6,860 nucleotides of DNA from Flavobacterium sp. Its GTDB lineage: Bacteria > Bacteroidota > Bacteroidia > Flavobacteriales > Flavobacteriaceae. A program made the translations under genes and the position numbers. The notes under the pieces were generated by a model, which was not told the origin of the DNA, did no database searches, and was given only the letters and a program-made list of their open reading frames with translations. The stretch lies in the NCBI RefSeq assembly GCF_003525665.1, contig NZ_DQDX01000225.1, positions 1-6,860 on the forward strand, read 5' to 3'. Shown in pieces: positions 1 through 5,670 of the stretch; within the stretch, counting starts at the first letter, position 1; every line of letters begins with the position of its first letter.

Positions 1-1
1 A

Positions 2-43
2 GCAAAAGTAATTACAACATTAAAAGCATATCAAAGAAAATAG
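2..43 (+). CDS. Possible C-terminal end of an upstream gene (partial)
   Basis: Reading from position 2, 13 codons stay open and end at TAG (41-43), giving the tail AKVITTLKAYQRK. The composition suits a real C-terminus (charged, ending in basic residues), and a terminator hairpin starts 22 bp after the stop, as expected for the end of a plus-strand gene. One other forward frame stops at once and the other runs on without obvious protein character. The fragment is too short to assign a family, and I do not recognise it. The rest of the gene would lie left of the window. Confidence 0.4.
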   Translation, partial: AKVITTLKAYQRK

Positions 44-64
44 TTAGGTTAAATTTGGTTAATT

Positions 65-102
65 AAAAAACCCGATACGTTTCTAAAATGTATCGGGTTT
101 TT
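65..102. terminator. Bidirectional rho-independent terminator
   Basis: CCCGATAC (71-78) pairs perfectly with GTATCGGG (90-97), and one further T-A pair (80/88) can form around a GU wobble. The loop is about 7-11 nt. A run of six A (65-70) precedes the stem and a run of five T (98-102) follows it, so transcripts in either direction would have a GC-rich stem followed by a U tract. It lies between the putative plus-strand gene end at 43 and the ABC-F stop at 129, and probably serves both. Confidence 0.87.
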
Positions 103-128
103 ATTGTTTAAAGTCTTACTACTTAAGC

Positions 129-1763
129 TTACTTCTCTATTTCACGAAGCGACTCCATTTTTTTATGTGCAAGGAAACCTTTAATATCTTCAAAATGTTC
201 TTTCACGCGTTTGTTTCCAAATTCGAATACTTTTGTAGCCAATCCGTCAAGGAAATCTCTATCGTGCGAAACTAGAATTAAAGTTCCGTCAAAATCACGT
301 AAAGCATCTTTAATGATGTCTTTGGTTTTCATATCCAAGTGATTCGATGGCTCATCTAGAATCAATAAATTTACTGGTTCAAGCAATAATTTAATCATTG
401 CCAAACGCGTTTTTTCTCCACCAGAAAGTACTTTCACTTTCTTTTGGATATCATCACCCTGAAACATGAATGCTCCCAAAATATTTTTGATTTGCGTTCG
501 AACATCACCAACTGCAATTCTATCGATAGTTTCAAATATTGTAGCATTTTCATCAAGTTGTGCTGCTTGATTTTGAGCAAAATAACCAATTTGACAATTA
601 TGACCAACTTCTACAGAACCACTATTGATTTCAAGTTCTTTCATTATGGCTTTAATCATGGTTGATTTTCCTTCCCCATTTTTACCAACGAAAGCCACTT
701 TTTGTCCACGCTCAATTACTAAATTAGCATCCTTAAAAATTAATTTATCGCCATACGATTTTTCTAAATCCTTAACGATAACTGGATATTGACCCGAACG
801 AACCGATGGTGGAAATTTCAACTTTAATGCCGAATTATCAATTTCATCAACCTCGATAGGAACTATCTTTTCTAACATTCTAACACGTGATTGCACTGCA
901 TCGGTTTTAGAAAAAGTTCCACGAAAACGCTCAATAAACGCTTGATTGTCTGCTATAAATTTCTGTTGTTCATCGTATGCCTTTTGCTGATGAACACGTC
1001 TGTCTTTTCTTAATTCTAAGTAATGCGAATATTTGGCTTTGTAGTCATAAATTCTTCCCATGGTTACTTCGATAGTTCTGTTTGTGATATTATCTACAAA
1101 AGCTCTATCGTGAGAAATTACCATAACGGCTTTGGCTTGATTGATTAAAAAATCTTCCAACCATTCGATACTATCCATATCTAAGTGATTCGTTGGCTCA
1201 TCTAGCAGAATCAAATCGGGTTTTGTTAAAAGTATCTTTGCCAATTCGATTCGCATTCGCCATCCACCAGAAAATTCTTTAGTTGGACGATTGAAATCTT
1301 CTCTTTCAAATCCTAAACCTTTTAATATTTTTTCAACTTCGGCTTCGTAATTTACCTCTTCAATTGAATAGTATTTTTCAGATAATTCCGAAACTTTTTC
1401 AATCAATTTCATGTACTCATCACTTTCATAATCGGTACGAATGGTCAATTGTTCGTTGATTTCGTCGATTTCTTTCTTCATATTTAAAACACCAGCAAAT
1501 GCCTTCGATGTTTCTTCCATTACCGTACAGTTATCTTCCGTTAATAAATGCTGCGGTAAATAGGCAACGACAGCATCACTCGGAGCCGAAATAACACCAC
1601 GAGTTGGCTTACTTGCACCTGCAACAATTTTTAACAAAGTAGATTTTCCTGCTCCATTTTTACCCATTAGGGCTATTTTATCGGTTTCATTAATAGCAAA
1701 TGTTACTTCACTAAAAAGAGTTGTGCCACCAAATTCAACGGCAATATCGTTTACTGTAATCAT
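129..1763 (-). CDS. ABC-F family ATPase (ribosome-associated, YheS-like)
   Basis: This is a soluble 544-residue protein with two fused ABC ATPase domains and no membrane segment, the layout of the ABC-F translation factors that act at the ribosomal E site. Domain 1 has Walker A GKNGAGKST (34-42), signature FSGGWRMR (164-171), Walker B with catalytic Glu189 in LDEPTNHLD, and switch SHDR (217-220). A charged linker (about 240-320, the P-site tRNA-interaction motif region) includes an ERFRGTFSK stretch. Domain 2 has Walker A GKNGEGKST (359-367), LSGGEKTR (445-452), Glu470 in LDEPSNHLD, and SHDR (498-501). All catalytic residues are present. The signature 1 and linker wording most resembles E. 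coli YheS; there is no long C-terminal coiled coil of the Uup kind. The ATG at 1763 begins the first beta strand directly. A housekeeping translation role is more likely than antibiotic resistance, because I see no leader peptide or attenuator, but sequence alone does not settle this. Confidence 0.95.
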   Translation of the reverse strand: MITVNDIAVEFGGTTLFSEVTFAINETDKIALMGKNGAGKSTLLKIVAGASKPTRGVISAPSDAVVAYLPQHLLTEDNCTVMEETSKAFAGVLNMKKEIDEINEQLTIRTDYESDEYMKLIEKVSELSEKYYSIEEVNYEAEVEKILKGLGFEREDFNRPTKEFSGGWRMRIELAKILLTKPDLILLDEPTNHLDMDSIEWLEDFLINQAKAVMVISHDRAFVDNITNRTIEVTMGRIYDYKAKYSHYLELRKDRRVHQQKAYDEQQKFIADNQAFIERFRGTFSKTDAVQSRVRMLEKIVPIEVDEIDNSALKLKFPPSVRSGQYPVIVKDLEKSYGDKLIFKDANLVIERGQKVAFVGKNGEGKSTMIKAIMKELEINSGSVEVGHNCQIGYFAQNQAAQLDENATIFETIDRIAVGDVRTQIKNILGAFMFQGDDIQKKVKVLSGGEKTRLAMIKLLLEPVNLLILDEPSNHLDMKTKDIIKDALRDFDGTLILVSHDRDFLDGLATKVFEFGNKRVKEHFEDIKGFLAHKKMESLREIEK

Positions 1764-1769
1764 AGAATT

Positions 1770-1803
1770 AGTTTAAAAGTTTAAGGTTTAAAAGTTTAAA
1801 AGG
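1770..1803. repeat. Heptamer/octamer tandem repeat (RGTTTAA)
   Basis: Four in-line copies of RGTTTAA occur at 1770-1776, 1778-1784, 1785-1791 and 1793-1799. Single A insertions make some units 8 bp, and a partial AGG follows. The array lies in the predicted 5' leader of the ABC-F gene, ending 6 bp from its ATG. It is the first of four intergenic arrays in this window with a period near 7. Confidence 0.65.
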
Positions 1804-1826
1804 TGTCCTTAAATTTTTTGAAGGTG

Positions 1827-1834
1827 CAAAGATA
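1827..1834 (-). promoter_or_regulatory. Predicted promoter -7 element for the ABC-F gene
   Basis: The minus strand reads TATCTTTG followed by CA, an exact match to the TAnnTTTG -7 element used by the primary sigma factor of Flavobacterium and Bacteroides. It would give a leader of roughly 55 nt that contains the RGTTTAA repeats. No TTG lies at the usual 17-23 bp spacing (the nearest are at 11 and 25 bp), so only the -7 part is supported. Confidence 0.6.
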
Positions 1835-1920
1835 GATTAATTAGTCAATTTTAATGTGACAATTACATAGGAAACTTTTAAAAAATACTATCTATTCGAT
1901 GGAATTCTATTGGTTACATT

Positions 1921-1928
1921 TAACTTTG
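1921..1928 (+). promoter_or_regulatory. Predicted promoter -7 element for the MFS gene
   Basis: TAACTTTG followed by CA is an exact TAnnTTTG match, 27 bp before the ATG at 1956. Transcription would start near 1933-1936, leaving a leader of about 20 nt for the ATG start but only about 12 nt for the TTG at 1947. No convincing TTG (-33) element is present upstream. It faces away from the ABC-F promoter in the same spacer. Confidence 0.6.
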
Positions 1929-1955
1929 CAACTTTAAATTCAAATTTTGAAACCA

Positions 1956-3179
1956 ATGCCATTAATTGACTACAGTTTTTTGAGTAAAATTTTACCCAAA
2001 GCAAAGATTAAAAAGTCGTTCAAAAAAGCAAAAAGTTCCTATCTAGCGAGAGTGCGATTTGCTACGGCATTATTTTTCTTTGGTATGGGATTTTGTTTTG
2101 CCACTTGGGCGAGTAGAATTCCTGATTTAAAGTTGACTTTAAAATTAAGCGAATCCGATTTAGGAACCATTTTATTTGCTTTGCCAATTGGTCAATTACT
2201 TGCAATGCCACTATCTGGAAAGGTTGTCGCCAAATATGGAAGTCGAAAAATTGCAATAATAGGATTAATCACTTATGCCTTTTTCTTGACCTTACTTGGC
2301 TTACCAACACAAAGTTGGCAATTGGGATTGGCATTATTTCTCTTCGGCTTTTTTGGGAATTTTTGCAATATTGCGGTCAATACACTTGGCGTTTACACAC
2401 AACAATTGTTCGAAAAACCAATTATGGGTGCGTTTCATGGTTCTTGGAGTTTAGCTGGATTTTCGGGTGCTTTATTGGCGTTGATTATGTTGTATTTTAA
2501 CTTAAATCCGTTTCAGCATTTTGCGACCGTTTTTGGGATAATTATCGTAATGATTGCTTTCAACTACCGTTATTTGGTAAAAACTTCAGTAAAAGAAGTT
2601 GAAAAAAAAGAGAAAGTTTCCTTTTTCAACATTCAAGATAAATCGCTTATTTGGCTTGGCGTGATTAGTTTTTGCTGCATGGCAAGCGAAGGAATCATGT
2701 TCGATTGGAGTGGCGTATATTTCAAAGAAATTGTAAAAGCTCCAGGTTCATTGGTAGTTTTAGGATATACATCATTTATGGTTACCATGGCAATTGGACG
2801 CTTTTTAAGTGACATTCTGGTTGCAAAATTTGGACCGAGAAAAGTATTAATTACGAGCGGATTTGTAATTTCTACCGGATTGTATATGGCAGTTTTATTC
2901 CCAAATTTAATTGCGTGTACTGTGGCATTTATGTTGGTCGGATTTGGTGTTTCCAATGTAATCCCGATTATTTTTAATGCTGCCGGAAATAGTAAAATTG
3001 TGCCAACTAGTATTGCATTAACAATAGTTTCAAGTATCAGTTTTATGGGATTTTTAGTTGGTCCGCCAATAATTGGTTACATTGCAGAAATGACAAGTTT
3101 ACAATATTCGTTTGCGTTTATCGGTGTTTTTGGAGTATTAATTTCGTTGTTGACTATGAGATTGAAGCTGTTTAGGTAA
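1956..3179 (+). CDS. MFS transporter, MosC/YbjJ-like
   Basis: This is a 407-residue inner-membrane protein with about 12 hydrophobic segments, the size and layout of a major facilitator superfamily carrier. Family marks include TWASRIPDLK after the first segment, the loop 2-3 motif GKVVAKYGSRK, the HGSWSLAGFSGA stretch at the centre of the N-terminal half, EGIMFDWSGVYF near the start of the C-terminal half, and a second loop motif GRFLSDILVAKFGPRK. The HG.WSL and EG...DWS.VY patterns are those I associate with the MosC (rhizopine)/E. coli YbjJ branch, whose substrates are mostly unknown, so I name none. A lysine-rich tail of about 30 residues precedes the first membrane segment, longer than in typical relatives. 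An in-frame TTG at 1947 could add three residues, but ATG is preferred because of its better distance from the predicted promoter. The gene converges on the hydrolase gene with 5 bp between stops. Confidence 0.9.
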   Translation: MPLIDYSFLSKILPKAKIKKSFKKAKSSYLARVRFATALFFFGMGFCFATWASRIPDLKLTLKLSESDLGTILFALPIGQLLAMPLSGKVVAKYGSRKIAIIGLITYAFFLTLLGLPTQSWQLGLALFLFGFFGNFCNIAVNTLGVYTQQLFEKPIMGAFHGSWSLAGFSGALLALIMLYFNLNPFQHFATVFGIIIVMIAFNYRYLVKTSVKEVEKKEKVSFFNIQDKSLIWLGVISFCCMASEGIMFDWSGVYFKEIVKAPGSLVVLGYTSFMVTMAIGRFLSDILVAKFGPRKVLITSGFVISTGLYMAVLFPNLIACTVAFMLVGFGVSNVIPIIFNAAGNSKIVPTSIALTIVSSISFMGFLVGPPIIGYIAEMTSLQYSFAFIGVFGVLISLLTMRLKLFR

Positions 3180-3184
3180 AATTA

Positions 3185-3991
3185 TTATTCCAAAATTACT
3201 TTCAACTTCTCCTGAAAATCCTCATTACCATTAATTCCTAAATGACCTTGATTTTCTAATTCGAAAAATGCATCATTAGCTTTTAACAACTTTCGCAATC
3301 TATACGAATTTTCAATCGAAATTAACCGATCTTGATTGCCATGAAAGATATAAATTGGTGCCTTTACTTTTGTAATATACTTATCCGTTTCAAATTGGAA
3401 TTTCTTTAAAAAATCAGGAAAATAAGGTGCTCGTGAAGTCGAAAATTCTAAAAAATTATAATAGGGAGCTTGAAGAATTAATTTATTTGGATTTTTAATC
3501 GATGCTAAATAGGTTGCCAATCCAGTTCCGATTGAATATCCAATTATGATTGTTTCTTTATTTTTATATTCCGATTTTACTTTGTCATAAGCAATAGAGA
3601 TATCTTTAAAAACCTGTTCTTGGTCTTCAATTTCTCCTTCGCTTTTACCAAAACCTCGATAATCTAAAAAGAAAATATCATAGCCAAAATTGGTATAAAT
3701 TTCTGCATTATTTCCCCAAGAATCTAGAGAACCAGCATTTCCATGAAGATAGAAAATGAGTCCTTTTGGCTGTGGTGTTTTAAATAATAAACCGTTGAGT
3801 TTTTTATTGTCGAACGATGGAATAGTTATTTCTTCAAATTTTTGATTGAATTCAAACTTATAATTTTCAGGAAGTTTATTGGCAATAAAAACCATTTCGG
3901 CTTGATTGAAATAGATATAACTTACATACAATAAATAAAGTACACCAAATAAAGTTGCAAGAGATAGGATTATAAATCGGAATATTCTCAT
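3185..3991 (-). CDS. Membrane-anchored alpha/beta hydrolase (BEM46/ABHD13-like)
   Basis: This 268-residue serine hydrolase has an N-terminal hydrophobic segment (about 5-28) that should act as an uncleaved anchor or signal, placing the catalytic domain outside the cytoplasmic membrane. The oxyanion-hole motif HGNAG is at 83-87, the DYRGFGKSEG stretch at 110-119, nucleophile Ser153 in the elbow GYSIG (151-155), acid Asp221 in HGNQDR, and His250 in GHLG, so the triad is complete. The order and wording match the BEM46/ABHD13/ABHD17 branch. Relatives act as esterases or acyl-protein/lipid hydrolases, but the substrate cannot be read from the sequence. The ATG at 3991 is 21 bp downstream of the toxin-remnant stop, so it may be transcribed with the antitoxin module. 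Its stop is 5 bp from the convergent MFS stop and no hairpin separates them. Confidence 0.9.
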   Translation of the reverse strand: MRIFRFIILSLATLFGVLYLLYVSYIYFNQAEMVFIANKLPENYKFEFNQKFEEITIPSFDNKKLNGLLFKTPQPKGLIFYLHGNAGSLDSWGNNAEIYTNFGYDIFFLDYRGFGKSEGEIEDQEQVFKDISIAYDKVKSEYKNKETIIIGYSIGTGLATYLASIKNPNKLILQAPYYNFLEFSTSRAPYFPDFLKKFQFETDKYITKVKAPIYIFHGNQDRLISIENSYRLRKLLKANDAFFELENQGHLGINGNEDFQEKLKVILE

Positions 3992-4012
3992 TTAAATACA
4001 ATAGAGATTATA

Positions 4013-4312
4013 TTACTTTTTCAATTTTATTGGATTTTGCCGTGTATCAAAAATTTGAAGGATTCTGATTTCTGTTTCAGACTGAATTTTATAAATGATT
4101 TTATAATTTCTAACAACCATTCTTCTATAGGGTTCGCCAAGAAATTCATCAACCTGATATTGCTCTGTAAAATGGATACTTTTACTTTGGATAACTATAT
4201 CTCTAATAACATTTTTGGCTCCTTGTGGTGATTTTAATTTGATGTATTCAAAAATCAATTTCAAGTCGGCTTTTGCTTGATTATCTCAAAGAATCTGTAT
4301 TGGTTTTTTCAT
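4013..4312 (-). pseudogene. ParE/RelE-type toxin interrupted by an in-frame stop
   Basis: The expected toxin reading frame begins with ATG at 4312-4310, 1 bp after the antitoxin stop, and reads MKKPIQIL, then TGA at 4288-4286 (codon 9), then DNQAKADLKLIFEYIKLKSP onwards in the same frame to TAA at 4013. Ignoring the TGA, the product would be 99 codons, the normal length for a ParE/RelE ribonuclease-fold toxin. The family pattern is clear: the helical AKADLKLIFEYIK...GAKNVI start, then PYRRMVVRNYKIIYKI strands and the C-terminal ILQIFDTRQNP. The remaining open part, starting at an in-frame TTG (4264), lacks the first beta strand and 16 residues, which should damage the fold. Many relatives have Trp or Ser near this codon, so TGG to TGA is one plausible route. 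A weak reinitiation product from TTG or a sequencing error are the alternatives. Confidence 0.75.
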
Positions 4313-4313
4313 T

Positions 4314-4559
4314 CTACCAATTTTCAATTTCCTTTTCTAAATCTTCAATTGTTGTGAATTTTCCAGATGAAATTCTTTCGTCGGCTTCTTTAACCATATT
4401 GATATACTCTTCTTTATCAACAGGATAGCCACTAATTGTGTGCGCAACCACTTCTTTATCTAAAACTGATTTTAATGCAATGATTTTTTTTAGTTTACTT
4501 TCATCATTCAGATTAAGTAGCCAATTAACTAATTCATTTTTTTTTGCAGTTATATCCAT
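4314..4559 (-). CDS. Antitoxin of a ParE/RelE-type module
   Basis: This 81-residue, highly charged protein precedes the ParE-like frame with 1 bp between stop and start, the usual antitoxin-toxin order. The N-terminal half (about 1-37, MDITAKKNELVNWLLNLNDE...) is helical and would suit dimerisation or DNA binding. The C-terminal half (GYPVDKEEYINMVKEADERI...TTIEDLEKEIENW) matches the toxin-wrapping segment common in small Bacteroidota antitoxins. The role inferred is neutralising the toxin and repressing the shared promoter. The frame is intact although the toxin is not, which is the harmless order of decay. The start ATG at 4559 is preceded by an A/T-rich leader with a TAnnTTTG element. I do not know a named gene for it. 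Confidence 0.85.
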   Translation of the reverse strand: MDITAKKNELVNWLLNLNDESKLKKIIALKSVLDKEVVAHTISGYPVDKEEYINMVKEADERISSGKFTTIEDLEKEIENW

Positions 4560-4579
4560 TTTAAATAGTTTTTAAAAAA

Positions 4580-4587
4580 CAAATATA
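4580..4587 (-). promoter_or_regulatory. Predicted promoter -7 element of the antitoxin-toxin operon
   Basis: The minus strand reads TATATTTG, an exact TAnnTTTG match ending 20 bp before the antitoxin ATG, with start of transcription expected near 4573. A near-palindrome, GTTTTT/AAAAAAC (4568-4580), overlaps the expected start point and could be an operator for autorepression, though it is low-complexity and may be chance. A TTG lies at 15 bp spacing (4605-4603), slightly short of the usual range. Confidence 0.5.
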
Positions 4588-4593
4588 CAAAAA

Positions 4594-4809
4594 TTACAAA
4601 CTCAATCTAAACTCCTCAATTACAGGATTGGCTTTTCCAAAATCGGTTTCTTGGATGAATAATTCTGCTGCTTTTGCTGATTGAATACTTGGTAAAACAT
4701 TCGCTTGATTGTTATTTCTAATGACCGTATCGATACCAATTGCTTCGATTTTTTCTTGTAATGAAATTGCTAGAATTTCTTCTCCGGAAAATATTTTTAT
4801 TAAACCCAT
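4594..4809 (-). CDS. DUF2007 family protein (putative signal-transducing protein)
   Basis: This is a 71-residue small soluble protein. It opens with GLIKIFSGEEILAISLQEKIEAIGIDTVIRNN, the strand-helix-strand pattern of DUF2007 (beta strand, helix beginning at GEE.LA..L...LE..GI, then a strand ending RNN), followed by ELFIQETDFGKANPVIEEF, the second half of the fold. Family members are annotated as putative signal-transducing proteins related to GlnB-like/ACT-like folds, and no biochemical function is established. The ATG at 4809 is chosen because the family begins there. An in-frame ATG at 4884 would add 25 residues (MSFRRNLTQYF...) encoded by an intergenic repeat, which I consider spurious. 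The gene ends 7 bp before the antitoxin -7 element. Confidence 0.87.
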   Translation of the reverse strand: MGLIKIFSGEEILAISLQEKIEAIGIDTVIRNNNQANVLPSIQSAKAAELFIQETDFGKANPVIEEFRLSL

Positions 4810-4819
4810 TTTTTGTGAT

Positions 4820-4849
4820 GTATAATGTATTGTTGTATACTGTATTGTT
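4820..4849. repeat. 15-bp tandem duplication
   Basis: GTATAATGTATTGTT (4820-4834) is followed directly by GTATACTGTATTGTT (4835-4849), identical at 14 of 15 positions. It lies 10 bp upstream of the DUF2007 ATG, in its likely leader or promoter region. No exact TAnnTTTG element is visible between here and the neighbouring gene. Confidence 0.7.
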
Positions 4850-4859
4850 ATAAAGTACT

Positions 4860-4885
4860 GAGTGAGATTCCTACGGAATGACAAA
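4860..4885. repeat. Possible dispersed intergenic repeat with small inverted repeat
   Basis: On the minus strand this stretch contains GTCATTCCGTAGGAATCTC, with the palindromic core ATTCC-TAC-GGAAT (4867-4879). From memory, GTCATTCC-type segments recur between genes in many Flavobacteriaceae genomes; I cannot verify copy number here. It also creates the false N-terminal extension of the DUF2007 reading frame. Confidence 0.4.
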
Positions 4886-4900
4886 CTATGTGGGAAATCT

Positions 4901-4969
4901 GAAAACTGAAAACTGAAAACTGAAAACTGAAAACTGAAAACTGAAAACTGCGACTGAAAACTAAAAACT
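4901..4969. repeat. GAAAACT heptamer tandem array
   Basis: There are seven perfect, in-register copies of GAAAACT (4901-4949), then a 6-bp variant GCGACT (4950-4955), another GAAAACT (4956-4962) and AAAAACT (4963-4969). The last unit overlaps the TAG stop codon of the DEAD-box-like gene. On the minus strand the unit reads AGTTTTC. Such an array is prone to copy-number change by slippage. There are no spacers, so it is not a CRISPR. Confidence 0.95.
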
Positions 4970-5588
4970 ACTCCTCTTCTTCTATTTCGAAAAACGTTGG
5001 CTCAATCATGATTTTGTCTGCCAAGACTTCTACCCTTTCGGTGATTTCTGAGCAAAAGAAAATACGTTGTGTTTTTTCTACACTTGCAGAAAGCCTCAAG
5101 ATTACAGCATCCAATCGGTTTCTAAAAAGGATATCGGCGTCATCAACGACAAACATTTTTATAGTATTCATGTTAAATCCTGCAGATGAAAATAAAGCAT
5201 TGATTCTGTTAGGAGTTCCAATTAAAATATCTAATCCTAAAGAAATGATGTTTTTATCATAATCAATATCGCCTTTGTCATGAGAACCAAAAATACTTAA
5301 ATCGGTGTAATTTCCGTATTTCAAAAAGAGTTCTTCCATTTCTAGAACTTTTTCTTTGTTTTCAACAATGATTAACGCACGAGTACTTTCATCATGGGTT
5401 TTTTCTAATCGCTGAATGACATTTAAAACAATAGTTGTTGTTTTTCCTGATCCTGGTGGCGACTGAATTACAGCATCTTTTCCGCTTTTAATAGTAGAAA
5501 ATGTTTCTTGTTGCATTTCATTGGCATCAATTAAATTGTTTTCAATTAAGGCTTGCTGTAAGTGTGGGTTTATTTTTTTTAATTGCAT
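4968..5588 (-). CDS. Stand-alone DEAD-box helicase RecA1-like domain protein
   Basis: This 206-residue cytoplasmic protein corresponds to only the first half of a DEAD-box RNA helicase. A Q-motif-like region (NEMQQETF, 23-30) precedes motif I SPPGSGKTT (43-51), a degenerate Ia (ALIIVENKEK, 71-80), Ib as GTPNRI (124-129), motif II as DDAD (149-152, instead of DEAD) and a poor motif III (FCSEIT, 178-183, instead of SAT). The second RecA domain with motifs IV-VI is absent and the protein ends in an acidic EIEEEE tail, so it could bind ATP but should not unwind RNA by itself. The end looks natural: no helicase C-terminal coding is found in the 158 bp beyond the stop, which hold repeats. I recall similar short proteins in Flavobacterium, suggesting a conserved truncated form rather than decay. 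The ATG at 5588 has an A-rich leader. Its role is unknown; an RNA- or partner-binding ATPase is a guess. Confidence 0.85.
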   Translation of the reverse strand: MQLKKINPHLQQALIENNLIDANEMQQETFSTIKSGKDAVIQSPPGSGKTTTIVLNVIQRLEKTHDESTRALIIVENKEKVLEMEELFLKYGNYTDLSIFGSHDKGDIDYDKNIISLGLDILIGTPNRINALFSSAGFNMNTIKMFVVDDADILFRNRLDAVILRLSASVEKTQRIFFCSEITERVEVLADKIMIEPTFFEIEEEE

Positions 5589-5597
5589 TTTTATTAT

Positions 5598-5632
5598 GGT
5601 TGTAGAATGTGGGTTGTAGGTTGTAGGTTTAG
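5598..5632. repeat. GGTTGTA heptamer tandem repeat
   Basis: Five units stay in exact 7-bp register: GGTTGTA (5598), a diverged GAATGTG (5605), GGTTGTA (5612), GGTTGTA (5619) and GGTTTAG (5626). The array begins 9 bp upstream of the ATG of the DEAD-box-like gene. Confidence 0.8.
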
Positions 5633-5663
5633 CATCTGCCTATATCCTACTACCTAAAACCTA
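5617..5663. repeat. Imperfect inverted repeat in the regulator/DEAD-box spacer
   Basis: TAGGTTGTAGGT (5617-5628) can pair with ACCTAAAACCTA (5652-5663) at 11 of 12 positions across a 23-nt loop. The two arms are oppositely oriented copies of the heptamer family. There is no U tract on either side, so a classic terminator is not supported. It may be an RNA hairpin in the transcript between the regulator and the DEAD-box-like gene. Confidence 0.45.
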
Positions 5664-5670
5664 TTCCCTT

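Noticed and set aside
444..665. Plus-strand 73-codon reading frame inside the ABC-F gene
   Set aside because: It is fully contained in a strongly supported gene on the other strand, its composition is not protein-like and no motifs are visible. The frames at 2062-2256, 2315-2500, 2633-2956, 4037-4231, 5008-5262 and 6455-6679 are rejected for the same reason.
129..1763. Antibiotic-resistance ABC-F (Vga/Msr/OptrA type)
   Set aside because: There is no leader peptide or attenuator, no mobile-element context, and the motifs resemble housekeeping YheS-like proteins.
1905..1932. Possible sigma-54 (-24/-12) promoter upstream of the MFS gene
   Set aside because: GG and GC dinucleotides are present but 14 bp apart, not the required 10, and the TGGCAC context is missing. 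The TAnnTTTG element explains the site better.
4265..4312. Frameshift as the cause of the broken toxin
   Set aside because: The codons before and after the TGA are in the same frame and both match the family, so a single nonsense change is enough.
4810..4884. N-terminal extension of the DUF2007 protein from the ATG at 4884
   Set aside because: The extension is encoded by intergenic repeat sequence and the family begins at the ATG at 4809.
4901..4969. CRISPR-like array
   Set aside because: Units are 7 bp and directly adjacent with no unique spacers, and no cas genes are present, so this is a simple tandem repeat.
5633..5670. Lost helix-turn-helix coding after the sigma-54 regulator stop
   Set aside because: The region is too short for a Fis domain (about 40 codons plus linker) and contains repeat-derived sequence with no HTH-like residues in any frame.
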